From NCBI RefSeq assembly GCF_000160835.1, contig NZ_GG700737.1, forward strand, positions 1 through 64,000: a DNA stretch of 64,000 nucleotides. The letters run 5' to 3'. Numbering within the stretch: the stretch's first letter is position 1; every line of letters starts with the position of its first letter. Below the pieces are notes generated by a model, which worked only from the letters and a program-made list of their open reading frames with translations, was not told where the DNA came from and ran no database searches. Shown here piece by piece: positions 40,135-49,387 of the stretch. Made by a program: the position numbers and the translations under genes. Source of the DNA: Limosilactobacillus antri DSM 16041. Lineage in GTDB: Bacteria > Bacillota > Bacilli > Lactobacillales > Lactobacillaceae.

Positions 40135-42786
40135 ATGACAAAAGAGATGTCAACTAAGTATGATCCAGCGGCAGTTGAAACTGGCCGCTACCAATGGTGG
40201 ATTGACCAGGGCCTCTTTAAGCCCAGTGGCGATAAGAAGGCCCACCCATATTCGATCGTGATTCCGCCGCCGAACGTTACCGGGAAGCTGCACCTGGGAC
40301 ACGCTTGGGACACGACCCTGCAGGATATTATTATCCGGCAGAAGCGGATGCAGGGCTATGACGTCCTCTGGGTACCGGGGATGGACCACGCCGGGATTGC
40401 CACCCAGGCAAAGGTCGAAGCCCGCTTGCGCAAGCAGGGCATTTCCCGTTATGATCTGGGCCGGGAAAAGTTTGTCCAACAGGTCTGGGACTGGAAGGAC
40501 GAATACGCCGACATTATCCACCAACAGTGGGCAAAGCTGGGGATTTCCGTTGACTATGACCGGGAACGGTTTACCCTGGATGAAGGGCTGAATAAGGCGG
40601 TTCGGAAGGTCTTCGTTGACCTGTACAAGAAGGGCTTGATCTACCGGGGAACCTACATTATCAACTGGGACCCGCAAGCCCGGACGGCCCTGTCCGACAT
40701 CGAGGTTGTCCACAAAGACGACCAGGGGGCTTTCTACCACGTTAAGTACCCGTTCACCGATGGCACGACCTTCAACGGCAAGGACTACATTGAAATTGCG
40801 ACGACCCGTCCGGAAACGATGTTTGGGGATGAAGCAGTCGCTGTCCACCCTGACGACGAACGTTACAAGGAATTGGTCGGCAAAAAGGTCAAGGTTCCGC
40901 TGGTTGACCGGGAAATCGAAATCATCGCTGACGAATACGTAACGCCGGACTTCGGGACTGGGATGGTGAAGATTACGCCAGCCCACGACCCGAATGACTT
41001 TAAGGTCGGAAAACGCCACAATTTGCCGGAACTGAACACGATGAACGAGGACGCCTCGATGAACGAAAACGCCGGCAAGTATGAAGGCATGGACCGCTTT
41101 GAAGCGCGGAAGGCAATCGTTAAGGACCTGGAAGACCAGGGCTACATGCTCAAGGTCGTACCAATCACCCACTCGGTTGGCCATTCCGAACGGACCGGGG
41201 TTCAGGTGGAAGCCCGCCTGTCGACCCAGTGGTTTGTCAAGATGAAGCCGTTAGCGGAAATGGCACTCAAGAACCAACAGACGGACGACCGGGTCAACTT
41301 CATTCCGGAACGGTTTGAGCATACCTTTACCCAGTGGATGGAAAATATCCATGACTGGGTAATCTCCCGGCAGCTCTGGTGGGGTCACCGGATTCCGGCC
41401 TGGTACAACAAGCAGACTGGGGAAGTCTACGTGGGCATGGAAGCGCCACAGGACGCCGAGAACTGGGAGCAGGACAGCGACGTGCTTGATACCTGGTTCT
41501 CCAGTGCCCTCTGGCCATTCTCCACGATGGGCTGGCCGGACACCGACTCCGCGGACTTTAAGCGCTACTTCCCGACCAACACCCTGGTTACTGGTTACGA
41601 CATCATCTTCTTCTGGGTTTCCCGGATGATTTTCCAGTCACTCGAATTTACCGGCAAGGCACCGTTTAAGAACGTCCTCCTGCATGGTTTGATCCGGGAT
41701 GAACAGGGGCGGAAGATGAGCAAGTCCCTAGGGAACGGGATTGACCCGATGGACGTCATCAAGAAGTACGGGGTCGACGCCCTCCGCTGGTTCTTGATTA
41801 CGGGCTCGACACCGGGGCAGGACATTCGTTTCTCCTACACCAAGATGGACGCGGCCTGGAACTTTATTAACAAGATCTGGAATGCCAGCCGCTACGTAAT
41901 TATGAACCTTGGCGAGATGCCAGCACCGCAGTTGCCGGCCAAGGACAAGTGGGACTTGGCCGACCGGTGGATTTTGAGCCGCCTGAACGCCACCATCGAG
42001 CAGGTAACCGAGATGTCCGAGAAGTTTGAATTTGGTGAAGTGGGCCGGGCCCTCTACAACTTCATCTGGAACGACTTCTGTGACTGGTACATCGAAATGA
42101 CTAAGGAGAAGCTGAATAACGGAACGGACGAGGAAAAGGCCGACACTAAGAACATCCTTGGCTACGTCCTGGACCAAACCCTGAAGCTCCTTCACCCGAT
42201 CATGCCGTTCGTGACCGAAAAGCTCTGGCAGTCGATGCCGCACGATGGCGAGTCGATCATGGTGGCCGCATACCCAACGGCTAACGCAGACCTGAACGAC
42301 CCAACCGCGACGGAACAGATGGATAGCCTGATCGAAATGATCAAGGCGGTGCGGAACATTCGGAATGAGGCAAATGCGCCGATGTCGAAGCCAGTGGACA
42401 TTCTGGTTAAGACCAAGGACACCCACCTCACCGCAATGCTCAATGCCAACCGTGACTACATCGACCGCTTCTGCCACCCGGCAGAATTGAAGATCGGTGC
42501 CGACGTGGCAGCACCAAAGCTGGCAATGTCCAGCATTCTCGCCGGAGCAGAAGTCTTTATCCCGATGGCCGAGTTGGTCGACCTGGATGAAGAACGGGCT
42601 AAGATGGAAAAGGAGATTGCCAAGCTGGAAAAGGAAGTTGAGCGTTCCCAAAAGAAGCTCGGCAACCAAAGATTTGTTGACAATGCGCCAGCCAAGGTCG
42701 TCGAAGCTGAAAAGCAAAAGGCGGTTGAGTGGCAGCAGAAACTCGCGGCAGCAAAAGACCGCTTGGCATCGTTGCAAGATGCTTAA
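40135..42786 (+). CDS. valS: Valyl-tRNA synthetase
   Basis: A class I synthetase of 883 residues. The HIGH motif is HLGHAWD (about residue 51) and the KMSKS motif is [11 protein letters not shown] (about 525). The editing domain contains [17 protein letters not shown]. The C-terminal coiled coil (about 815-880, [20 protein letters not shown]) is typical of ValS. The start is the ATG at 40135 after AAAGGAG; upstream in-frame starts lie in the T-box leader. Confidence 0.98.
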   Translation: MTKEMSTKYDPAAVETGRYQWWIDQGLFKPSGDKKAHPYSIVIPPPNVTGKLHLGHAWDTTLQDIIIRQKRMQGYDVLWVPGMDHAGIATQAKVEARLRKQGISRYDLGREKFVQQVWDWKDEYADIIHQQWAKLGISVDYDRERFTLDEGLNKAVRKVFVDLYKKGLIYRGTYIINWDPQARTALSDIEVVHKDDQGAFYHVKYPFTDGTTFNGKDYIEIATTRPETMFGDEAVAVHPDDERYKELVGKKVKVPLVDREIEIIADEYVTPDFGTGMVKITPAHDPNDFKVGKRHNLPELNTMNEDASMNENAGKYEGMDRFEARKAIVKDLEDQGYMLKVVPITHSVGHSERTGVQVEARLSTQWFVKMKPLAEMALKNQQTDDRVNFIPERFEHTFTQWMENIHDWVISRQLWWGHRIPAWYNKQTGEVYVGMEAPQDAENWEQDSDVLDTWFSSALWPFSTMGWPDTDSADFKRYFPTNTLVTGYDIIFFWVSRMIFQSLEFTGKAPFKNVLLHGLIRDEQGRKMSKSLGNGIDPMDVIKKYGVDALRWFLITGSTPGQDIRFSYTKMDAAWNFINKIWNASRYVIMNLGEMPAPQLPAKDKWDLADRWILSRLNATIEQVTEMSEKFEFGEVGRALYNFIWNDFCDWYIEMTKEKLNNGTDEEKADTKNILGYVLDQTLKLLHPIMPFVTEKLWQSMPHDGESIMVAAYPTANADLNDPTATEQMDSLIEMIKAVRNIRNEANAPMSKPVDILVKTKDTHLTAMLNANRDYIDRFCHPAELKIGADVAAPKLAMSSILAGAEVFIPMAELVDLDEERAKMEKEIAKLEKEVERSQKKLGNQRFVDNAPAKVVEAEKQKAVEWQQKLAAAKDRLASLQDA

Positions 42787-42804
42787 CCTGAATTGAGCTG
42801 TCCC

Positions 42805-42852
42805 AAGGGGCGGTCGTCCAGCTAGCAAATGGCTTGGCGGCCGCCCCTTTTA
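42805..42852 (+). terminator. Terminator-like hairpin between valS and folC
   Basis: AAGGGGCGG pairs with CCGCCCCTT around a second helix (TCGTCCAGC region), then TTTT. folC starts 18 bp later, so some read-through is likely. Confidence 0.75.
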
Positions 42853-42869
42853 ACTAAAGGAGAACAAGG

Positions 42870-44186
42870 ATGATTACAACGTATGATGAGGCCCTGGCAT
42901 TTATCCATGGGCGGACGAAATTCAAGAAAATCCCAACGCTCAAGCGGATGCGGCGCTTCCTAAAGGAGCTTGGCGACCCCCAAGAAGGGTTGGAGTACAT
43001 CCACGTCACCGGGACCAACGGGAAGGGGTCGACGCTGGCGATGATGCGGTCGATGCTGCTTGCCAGCGGGCTAACGGTCGGCAGCTTTACTTCGCCCTTC
43101 ATCACCCGCTTTAATGAGCGGATTGAGCTTGATGGCGAGCCGATTAGCGACGAAGACCTGGTCCGGTTAACGGACCAGGTAGCGGGGGTGGTGGCGAAAC
43201 TCGACCAGCTCTTGCCGGAAGGGGGGCCGACAGAATTTGAAATTGACACGGCCATCATGTTCTTATACATGGCGGAAAAACGGCCCGACGTGGTCCTCTT
43301 GGAAGTTGGAATCGGCGGCCTCTATGATTCGACAAACGTTATCGTTCCTGAAGTAAGCGTGATCACTACGGTTGGTTGGGACCATATGAAATACCTTGGC
43401 GACACCCTGGCGGCAATTGCCGAGCAGAAGGCGGGGATTATCAAGCAGGGACGGCCGGTAGTAATTGGCCGCCTGCCGGCCAGTGCCACAACCGTGGTTG
43501 AACAGACGGCGGCGGCCAAGGACGCCCGCTTGTACGCGCTGGACCGCGACTTTACGGTTAAGAAGACCGCCGCTCACCGCTTCTTCGCTCCCATCATTTA
43601 TTCTGGGCTGGCCGTCCACCGGCTCCGGGCACGCTTGGGCCTTGGCGGTGATTACCAGGTAGAAAATGCCGCGGTGGCGTTAACGGCCGTTCAACTGTTT
43701 CTTGAGGCGGGCCACTACCCCCTGGACCGACACGCCTTAATTGCCGGACTGGCGGAAACACACTGGCCGGGCCGGCTGGAAGTTGTAAATACGGAACCGC
43801 TGGTCCTATTGGACGGGGCGCATAACCTTCCCGGGGTCCAGGCGCTCGTCAAGACCATCCGTGACGATTTTGCCGACCGGGACGTCTACCTGCTGGTGGC
43901 GATCTTAGCTGATAAGCAATACGAGCTGATGCTCGGCGAGCTGGCGAGCCTGGGTAATGTCCACATTACGGTTACCCACTTTGCCGGCCCGGGCCCCAAG
44001 CGGCCGAGTGCCGACCTGGCCGCGGCAGCCCGCCAGATTCGGGCTCGCTACCCGATTCAAACCGCCGCGCAGTGGCAAGCGGGCTTCCAGCAAGTGGCCA
44101 GCGAATTGAGCAGTGAGGACGTAATGATTGTCACCGGGTCACTCTACTTTATTTCAGAAGTTCGCCACTTATTTGATGCAAATTAG
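42870..44186 (+). CDS. folC: Folylpolyglutamate synthase
   Basis: It adds glutamates to folates, ATP-dependent (Mur-ligase family). The 438-residue protein has the P-loop HVTGTNGKGST (about residue 45), the folate-binding GSFTSPF and FNERIELDG segments, and LLEVGIGGLYDSTNVI and VGWDHMKYLG in the central domain. LLDGAHNLPG marks the C-terminal domain. AAAGGAG precedes the ATG. Confidence 0.96.
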   Translation: MITTYDEALAFIHGRTKFKKIPTLKRMRRFLKELGDPQEGLEYIHVTGTNGKGSTLAMMRSMLLASGLTVGSFTSPFITRFNERIELDGEPISDEDLVRLTDQVAGVVAKLDQLLPEGGPTEFEIDTAIMFLYMAEKRPDVVLLEVGIGGLYDSTNVIVPEVSVITTVGWDHMKYLGDTLAAIAEQKAGIIKQGRPVVIGRLPASATTVVEQTAAAKDARLYALDRDFTVKKTAAHRFFAPIIYSGLAVHRLRARLGLGGDYQVENAAVALTAVQLFLEAGHYPLDRHALIAGLAETHWPGRLEVVNTEPLVLLDGAHNLPGVQALVKTIRDDFADRDVYLLVAILADKQYELMLGELASLGNVHITVTHFAGPGPKRPSADLAAAARQIRARYPIQTAAQWQAGFQQVASELSSEDVMIVTGSLYFISEVRHLFDAN

Positions 44187-44234
44187 GGGATTGGTCGTAT
44201 TTATTCTTTAGAGCCGAAAAGGAGAATGATAAGT

Positions 44235-44864
44235 ATGACTAACTCAGTGGAAGATCAGTACGTTAACTTGCTAGTCCGGAGTATTCCCGCTGCCACGATC
44301 AAGCGGGGGGAGGAACTCTTTCTGAAGTTTTTGGAGCAGTTTCCCAACCCGGTGGCGGTCAAGCAGATGTCAAGGACACAGCGGGCCCAGGTCCTGGAGT
44401 GGGGCCCAGAGATGCGGGCCTTGATTGCCGGAATTGAACTAGGCCAACTGGTGGGGAAGAGCCACCCGGAAATTTGCGGTCACGCCTACTCCAGCGTTAC
44501 CCTTGGCCAGCAGATGATTGACTACTTTGCGGGGGACGAGCAGGAGAGCGTGGTGATTGCCTGTACCGATGTGCATAATGACGTTATTGACTATAAGACG
44601 GTTTTTAAGGGCGGGCATAGCGAGTGCCTGCTGTACCCTGACCAAATCTTCGCCTATGCGCTGCGGCAGTCAGCGACCGGCATTGCAATGGTCCATAACC
44701 ACCCGTCCGGGGACGTCAAACCTTCGGACCAGGACCTGCGTTTTGCAAAGCGGCTTGAGCGGGGCAGCCGAATTCTGGGGATCCAGCTGCTGGACTTCCT
44801 GATTGTTGGCCAGGAACGGTACTTTAGCTGGCGGGAAAGCCAGCAGAGCAACGGCGAAAGGTAA
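44235..44864 (+). CDS. radC: RadC-family JAMM-domain protein
   Basis: A 209-residue protein with an N-terminal helix-hairpin region and a C-terminal JAB/MPN domain. The zinc motif is HNHPSGDVKPSDQD (about residue 155), with the upstream Glu in the CLLYP/SATGIA region. A DNA-repair role is historical and poorly supported; the biochemical activity is not known. It sits just upstream of mreB, a common Firmicutes arrangement. The start is the ATG at 44235, 9 nt after AAGGAGAA. Confidence 0.93.
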   Translation: MTNSVEDQYVNLLVRSIPAATIKRGEELFLKFLEQFPNPVAVKQMSRTQRAQVLEWGPEMRALIAGIELGQLVGKSHPEICGHAYSSVTLGQQMIDYFAGDEQESVVIACTDVHNDVIDYKTVFKGGHSECLLYPDQIFAYALRQSATGIAMVHNHPSGDVKPSDQDLRFAKRLERGSRILGIQLLDFLIVGQERYFSWRESQQSNGER

Positions 44865-44924
44865 AGAAATAATTAATTTCCCTGGTGGGGTTTTACCCCT
44901 GACGGCTAATAATGTATATTTATG

Positions 44925-44954
44925 TTCGTATGTAATCCGTGGCTATGGTATAAT
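44925..44954 (+). promoter_or_regulatory. Promoter of mreB
   Basis: Extended -10 TATGGTATAAT ending at 44954, with a weak -35 (TTCGTA at 44925-44930, 18-bp spacing). Confidence 0.6.
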
Positions 44955-45011
44955 ATCCACGATATTGAATTCAAAAGATTATTAGTCTTGAAAACGAAGG
45001 GAAGAAACAGA

Positions 45012-46013
45012 GTGCTAGGAATCGGAACCAAAAATTTGGGAATCGACCTGGGAACCGCGAACACGATTGTCTACCTTGAGGGGAAGGGAATCGTGCTCCG
45101 GGAGCCGTCAGTTGTTGCACGGAATGCGAAGTCCAACGAAGTGATTTCTGTTGGGAGCGACGCCCGCGACATGATCGGCCGGACCCCAGAAAGTATTGTT
45201 GCAATTCGGCCGATGAAGGACGGGGTAATTGCCGATTACGATACCACCGTTGCGATGATGAAGTATTACATCAACAAGGCCCTCGGTAATGGGAACGGCA
45301 AACCATACGTGATGGTCTGCGTCCCAAGCGGGATTACGGAAGTGGAAAAGCGGGCCGTAATCGACGCTACGCGGGTTGCGGGTGCCCGGGATGCCTACGT
45401 AATTGAAGAACCCTTTGCGGCCGCAATCGGTGCCGGCCTGCCAGTAATGGACCCAACCGGGAGTATGGTTGTTGATATTGGTGGTGGGACGACTGACGTT
45501 GCCACCATTTCGCTGGGCGGGATTGTTTCCAGCCGGTCGATTCGGATGGCGGGTGACAAGATGAACGATGCCATCGCCCAATACGTTCGGCAGAACATGA
45601 ACCTACTGATTGGTGAACGGACGGCCGAAAAGCTGAAGTGGGATGTTGGTTCTGCTTCCGTTGAATCCGCCAAAGAAATGGGGACGACAGAAGTGCGGGG
45701 CCGGGACCTGGTAACGGGCCTGCCAAAGACGATGGAGGTCTCCGCCGTGGATGTTTCAACCGCCCTTCAGGACGTTGTGGAAAACATTATTAATGCTATC
45801 AAGGGCACGCTTGAAGAGACTTCTCCAGAAATTGCTGCGGACGTGATTGACCACGGGATTGTGCTCACTGGTGGTGGGGCACTGTTGAAGCACCTGCCAG
45901 ACGTCATTGCGGACGCTACCAAGGTGCCAGTGTTTATCGCCAACGACCCGCTGGATTGTGTTGCCATCGGGACCGGTGAATCGCTGAAGAGCATTGACGT
46001 AATGAAGAAGTAA
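45012..46013 (+). CDS. mreB: Rod-shape determining protein MreB
   Basis: A bacterial actin homologue that forms membrane filaments guiding lateral wall synthesis. 333 residues from a GTG start at 45012, after AAGGGAAG. The N terminus ([17 protein letters not shown]) is the phosphate-1 loop, [12 protein letters not shown] is phosphate-2 and [12 protein letters not shown] is the adenosine motif. First gene of mreBCD. A sizeable hairpin separates mreB from mreC. Confidence 0.97.
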   Translation: MLGIGTKNLGIDLGTANTIVYLEGKGIVLREPSVVARNAKSNEVISVGSDARDMIGRTPESIVAIRPMKDGVIADYDTTVAMMKYYINKALGNGNGKPYVMVCVPSGITEVEKRAVIDATRVAGARDAYVIEEPFAAAIGAGLPVMDPTGSMVVDIGGGTTDVATISLGGIVSSRSIRMAGDKMNDAIAQYVRQNMNLLIGERTAEKLKWDVGSASVESAKEMGTTEVRGRDLVTGLPKTMEVSAVDVSTALQDVVENIINAIKGTLEETSPEIAADVIDHGIVLTGGGALLKHLPDVIADATKVPVFIANDPLDCVAIGTGESLKSIDVMKK

Positions 46014-46088
46014 GCAAAGAGAAATGATTTTTAGATAGCTGTCGATTGACAGTCAAATATATATCATTAGATTTGGCTAGTGATAGGC

Positions 46089-46133
46089 GGGGCTGGTCGC
46101 AAAACGATTTGTTTTGTCTAGCCCCCTTTTATT
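46089..46133 (+). terminator. Terminator-like hairpin between mreB and mreC
   Basis: GGGGCTGG pairs with CTAGCCCC around a GCAAAAC/GTTTTGT inner helix, then TTTTATT. It may reduce mreCD expression relative to mreB. It is the same hairpin style as at 25.3 and 31.0 kb. Confidence 0.8.
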
Positions 46134-46158
46134 ATCTTGCCCACAATGGAGGATTAGC

Positions 46159-47016
46159 ATGCAAAAATTCTTTTCCAATCGTCGGTTGGTGATCATTGTG
46201 GTAATTCTGGTTGTTTGTTTTGGCCTTATGGCAGGATCAGTTACCCTCCGCAACCGGCGGAATACGCCGCCATTGATTCAGCAGTTTGGCAACGATATCG
46301 TTGGCTTTGCTGATAGTGCGGTTGCGTTGCCGGTTAACTGGCTGCAAACCAGCTTCAGCTCGGTGAACGATTTAATGAATACCTACTCGGAGAACCGTGA
46401 ATTAAAGCAGCAAGTGACGGAATTGGCACAGACGAAGGTTCGGGACCAGACGCTGGCCCACGAGAACCAGCAATTAAAGCGGGAACTCAAACTGGGAAAA
46501 TCGATGACTGATTATGATACCGTGACGGCCGCCGTGTTAACGCGGACACCATCTTCATGGCAGCAGCAATTGGTAATTAACAAGGGCCAGTCCAGTGGGA
46601 TCAAAAAGAATATGCCGGTGATGAGTGACGGCGGGCTGGTCGGCCGGATCGTGGAAGTCAACAAGACAAACAGCAAGGTTGAATTGCTCAGTGACACTAA
46701 TGAGGCTTCAAGCCGGTTTGCGATTTCCATTGGCGGCAGCAACGACCAGCTGGTAAACGGTATTATTACCGGTTATAATGCCGACCGCAACGAGCTAGTG
46801 ATGGGGCAGGTCAGTTCCAAGGCAAAGATCAAGAAGGGGACGAAGGTCGTTACCAGTGGAATGGGCGGCGTTACCCCCAAGGGCCTCTATGTCGGCAAAG
46901 TGGCCCGGATTGGCAAGGATGATTACGGCCTGGCCCAAAAGGTCTACATTACCCCCGCTAGCAACTTCAATGACATCAACATTGTGACCGTTGCGGAAAG
47001 CACTGCTCAGGAGTGA
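46159..47016 (+). CDS. mreC: Rod-shape determining protein MreC
   Basis: A 285-residue bitopic membrane protein: a short cytoplasmic tail, a TM helix at about residues 9-28, a coiled coil at about 70-112 (ENRELKQQVTELAQ), and the double beta-barrel MreC domain (about 120-275). It links cytoplasmic MreB to the extracytoplasmic wall synthases. The start is the ATG at 46159 after GGAGGA; upstream in-frame codons lie in the terminator. Confidence 0.95.
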   Translation: MQKFFSNRRLVIIVVILVVCFGLMAGSVTLRNRRNTPPLIQQFGNDIVGFADSAVALPVNWLQTSFSSVNDLMNTYSENRELKQQVTELAQTKVRDQTLAHENQQLKRELKLGKSMTDYDTVTAAVLTRTPSSWQQQLVINKGQSSGIKKNMPVMSDGGLVGRIVEVNKTNSKVELLSDTNEASSRFAISIGGSNDQLVNGIITGYNADRNELVMGQVSSKAKIKKGTKVVTSGMGGVTPKGLYVGKVARIGKDDYGLAQKVYITPASNFNDINIVTVAESTAQE

Positions 47017-47021
47017 TTACT

Positions 47022-47558
47022 ATGTATCGATTATCACGCTTAAAGTATGTCTTCCCAATTGGCCTGTTTGTCTGCCTGTTTCTGGATGGTTCGCTTAGTC
47101 ACGTCTGGGCACCGCTGTTTTTCCGGTACCCGTATTCGATGGCTAGCGAACTGGTAATTCTGTGGCTGGTGCTGTCCTACTTTTTTGAAAACGGGATCGA
47201 GATTCCATTAATCCCGTTTGCCATTGCGGCGGGCGTGGTCGCGGATGTCTACATTTCAGGGATCCTGGGTTTGTACATGGTCCTCTTCCCCTGCATTGTC
47301 GCTTTAACCCGGCTGCTGGCCCACTACTTTAACCCGTCTTTTTTGACCAACATCATGATCTTCTTTATTGATATCGTGGTGTTTGCGACGGTCAACTACT
47401 GGGCCTACTCGCTGGTCGGAATTACCAGTGTCGGCTTTGGGGACTACCTGGCCTTCTCACTAGCCCCGACCTTAGCGTTAAACCTCGTTTACTTTGTCGT
47501 CCTCTACTGGCCGATCCGGGCCCTCTATTCCTGGGCGACGACGGAAAAAACTGTCTAA
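47022..47558 (+). CDS. mreD: Rod-shape determining protein MreD
   Basis: A 178-residue integral membrane protein with five or six TM segments. It acts with MreBC in the elongation complex. The start is the ATG at 47022 with AGGAG spanning the mreC stop codon. minC and minD, which follow mreD in several other lactobacilli, are not here; the next unit is a T-box transcript. Confidence 0.93.
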   Translation: MYRLSRLKYVFPIGLFVCLFLDGSLSHVWAPLFFRYPYSMASELVILWLVLSYFFENGIEIPLIPFAIAAGVVADVYISGILGLYMVLFPCIVALTRLLAHYFNPSFLTNIMIFFIDIVVFATVNYWAYSLVGITSVGFGDYLAFSLAPTLALNLVYFVVLYWPIRALYSWATTEKTV

Positions 47559-47564
47559 ATTGGC

Positions 47565-47593
47565 TTGACATTAAAATCCAATGAGTGTAGTAT
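47565..47593 (+). promoter_or_regulatory. Promoter of the T-box/ABC transporter operon
   Basis: -35 TTGACA at 47565-47570 (perfect), 17-bp spacer, -10 TAGTAT at 47588-47593. It begins only 7 bp after the mreD stop codon. Confidence 0.88.
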
Positions 47594-47611
47594 CATTTAC
47601 AATCAATAAAG

Positions 47612-47869
47612 CAAATGACAATGAACAGACTAGTAAGGTGTTTTTAATAGCAAAGAGAGTCCGCATTGGTGGAAAAGGACCTGTTGAAGCACCTGAATCA
47701 CATCTGTGAGTTGACCTTCTGAAGCCTAGTAGGTTGGTCCGGGGTCGCCCGTTACAGCACGGAGTTTATCAAGATGAACTCACAAAGGTCAGCTGCCGTG
47801 AGGGGTTGACAAGATGAGGTGGAACCGCGGAAACGCCCTCGTAGCCAATTTGGCTCGGGGGTGTTTTTA
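47612..47869 (+). ncRNA. T-box leader, complete unit, upstream of the ABC transporter
   Basis: Stem I has AGTA (47632-47635) opposite GAA (47695-47697), helix AGGTG/CACCT above, CAGA/TCTG below, and a distal AGAGAG / GGTGGAAAA loop. The specifier-loop strand is GAATCACA. In the register of the other three T-boxes the codon is CAC (47699-47701), for His. The T-box GAGGTGGAACCGCGG (47816-47830) has TGGA, which pairs with U73, whereas tRNA-His here has C73. A one-base shift (ACA, Thr) would suit U73, so specificity is open. The terminator CCCTCG...CGGGGG plus T5 ends at 47868. Confidence 0.88.
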
Positions 47870-47896
47870 TTTACCTAGCGTTGTGAGTGCGAGACT

Positions 47897-47998
47897 GATG
47901 AACTTACCGAGGCGGGTGCTGTGAAGCGGCCGCAAACAGAGGTGGTACCACGATTGATTCGTCCTCTAGGATCCAGCTGGATCCTAGAGGACTTTTTG
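47897..47998 (+). ncRNA. Second, partial T-box unit (antiterminator/terminator only)
   Basis: It starts with the same GATGAACT as the first unit (47773) and reaches GAGGTGG after 42 nt, against 43 nt in the first unit. This fits a partial tandem duplication of the distal leader. It has the T-box GAGGTGGTACCACG (47939-47952, TGGT, pairing with A73) and a 14-bp terminator stem GTCCTCTAGGATCC/GGATCCTAGAGGAC plus T5. Only about 27 nt separate the first terminator from it, so there is no Stem I and no specifier of its own. Confidence 0.85.
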
Positions 47999-48038
47999 TT
48001 TAGGGCCATTTGCTGAACACGAGAAGGAGGATAACTAT

Positions 48039-48680
48039 ATGTCTTATATTTCATCGATTTTACCGTCATTATTCCAGGGGGCGTCCTTAACCCTGCAGAT
48101 CTTCTTTTGGACGCTGATCGGTTCTTTACCGCTGGGAATCCTCGTCAGCTTGGGGCTGATTTCTAAGATCCGCCCCCTCAAGTGGATTTTGGAAATTTAC
48201 GTTTGGCTGATGCGGGGCACACCGCTGCTGCTGCAATTAATCTTTGTTTTCTATGGCTTGCCGATTATCGGCATCGTTTTCCAGCGGTACGACGCGGCGC
48301 TGGTCGCCTTCATCTTAAACTACGCGGCCTACTTTGCGGAAATCTTCCGGGGCGGCTTCCAGGCCATTGATGAGGGACAATTTGAAGCTGCCCGGGTACT
48401 TCGGCTAAGCTACTGGCAGACCTTGCGCAAGATTGTGATTCCCCAAGTGGTCAAAATTGTGATCCCGTCGATTGGGAACGAAGTAATTAACCTGGTAAAG
48501 GACTCGTCACTGGTCTATGTGATCGGACTGGGCGACCTGCTCCGGGCCGGGAATGTCGCTACCTCACGGGACGTCACCCTGTTGCCGCTGCTCTTAGTCG
48601 GCTTGATTTACCTGATTTTGGTTGGGATCTGCACGCTGATCCTGCGGAAGGTTGAACAACGCTACGCATACTTTAAGTAG
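48039..48680 (+). CDS. Polar amino-acid ABC transporter, permease
   Basis: A 213-residue membrane subunit of the HisM/GlnP type with about five TM helices. The EAA loop is EAARVLRLSYWQTLRKIVIPQ (about residues 112-132), which contacts the ATPase. SLTLQIFFWTLIGSLPLG starts the core. AAGGAGG lies before the ATG. It is the first gene of a permease-ATPase-binding protein operon behind a tandem T-box. T-box-controlled HisXYZ-type transporters are known in Lactobacillales. Confidence 0.92.
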   Translation: MSYISSILPSLFQGASLTLQIFFWTLIGSLPLGILVSLGLISKIRPLKWILEIYVWLMRGTPLLLQLIFVFYGLPIIGIVFQRYDAALVAFILNYAAYFAEIFRGGFQAIDEGQFEAARVLRLSYWQTLRKIVIPQVVKIVIPSIGNEVINLVKDSSLVYVIGLGDLLRAGNVATSRDVTLLPLLLVGLIYLILVGICTLILRKVEQRYAYFK

Positions 48681-48691
48681 GAGGAATTGCA

Positions 48692-49366
48692 ATGTTAGAA
48701 GTTAAGAATTTAACGAAGAGTTTTGGCAACCGGGTCATCTTGGATAACGTTAACTTAACGGTTAAGGATGGCGAAATTTTAAGCATTGTTGGTCCCTCCG
48801 GTGCCGGGAAAACCACCCTGCTGCGGTGCATCACCGGCTTGGAAAGGGCGGACAGTGGTCAATTCTTGATTGATGGTCAGCCCTTTGATCCCCAGGGGAG
48901 TGAGGACACCGACCGGGTAATCGGCGTAGTTTTCCAGGATTACAACCTCTTTCCCAACCTGTCAGTGATGGACAACATCACCCTGGCCCCGACGATGGTG
49001 CTGAAAAAGGATACTGCGGCGGCGGTCAAGGACGCCAAGGTGCTCCTGGAGGAACTCGGCCTCAGTACCAAGGGTGCCCTTTATCCCTACCAGCTATCTG
49101 GGGGGCAAAAGCAGCGGGTGGCAATTGCCCGGGCACTAGCGATGAAGCCGAAAATCCTGTGCTATGATGAACCGACTTCGGCCCTTGACCCCAACCTGCG
49201 CCAGGAGGTTGCCAAAATTATCCTGGGGCTGAAAAAGGATGGGATGACGCAACTGGTCGTTACCCACGACTTTGACTTTGCCGACACGATTGCCGACGAT
49301 ATTTTGAAGGTGAAGGCCCTCGATAAGGCCGTTGACCAGGTGGAAGATTTAGGGAAGAACGCGTAA
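48692..49366 (+). CDS. Polar amino-acid ABC transporter, ATP-binding protein
   Basis: A 224-residue ABC ATPase. Walker A is GPSGAGKTT (about residue 33), the Q-loop is VFQDYNLFPN, the signature is LSGGQKQRVAIARAL (about 131) and Walker B is ILCYDEPTSALDP, followed by the switch His in VVTHDF. It is 11 bp after the permease gene. It is slightly shorter than GlnQ or HisP at the C terminus. Confidence 0.95.
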   Translation: MLEVKNLTKSFGNRVILDNVNLTVKDGEILSIVGPSGAGKTTLLRCITGLERADSGQFLIDGQPFDPQGSEDTDRVIGVVFQDYNLFPNLSVMDNITLAPTMVLKKDTAAAVKDAKVLLEELGLSTKGALYPYQLSGGQKQRVAIARALAMKPKILCYDEPTSALDPNLRQEVAKIILGLKKDGMTQLVVTHDFDFADTIADDILKVKALDKAVDQVEDLGKNA

Positions 49367-49387
49367 TAAGAAAAGGGGAAGAGGCAT

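Noticed and set aside
40150..41184. 344-codon minus-strand frame inside valS (and a similar one at 41728-42828)
   Set aside because: Antisense shadow of valS; no start site or recognisable domain.
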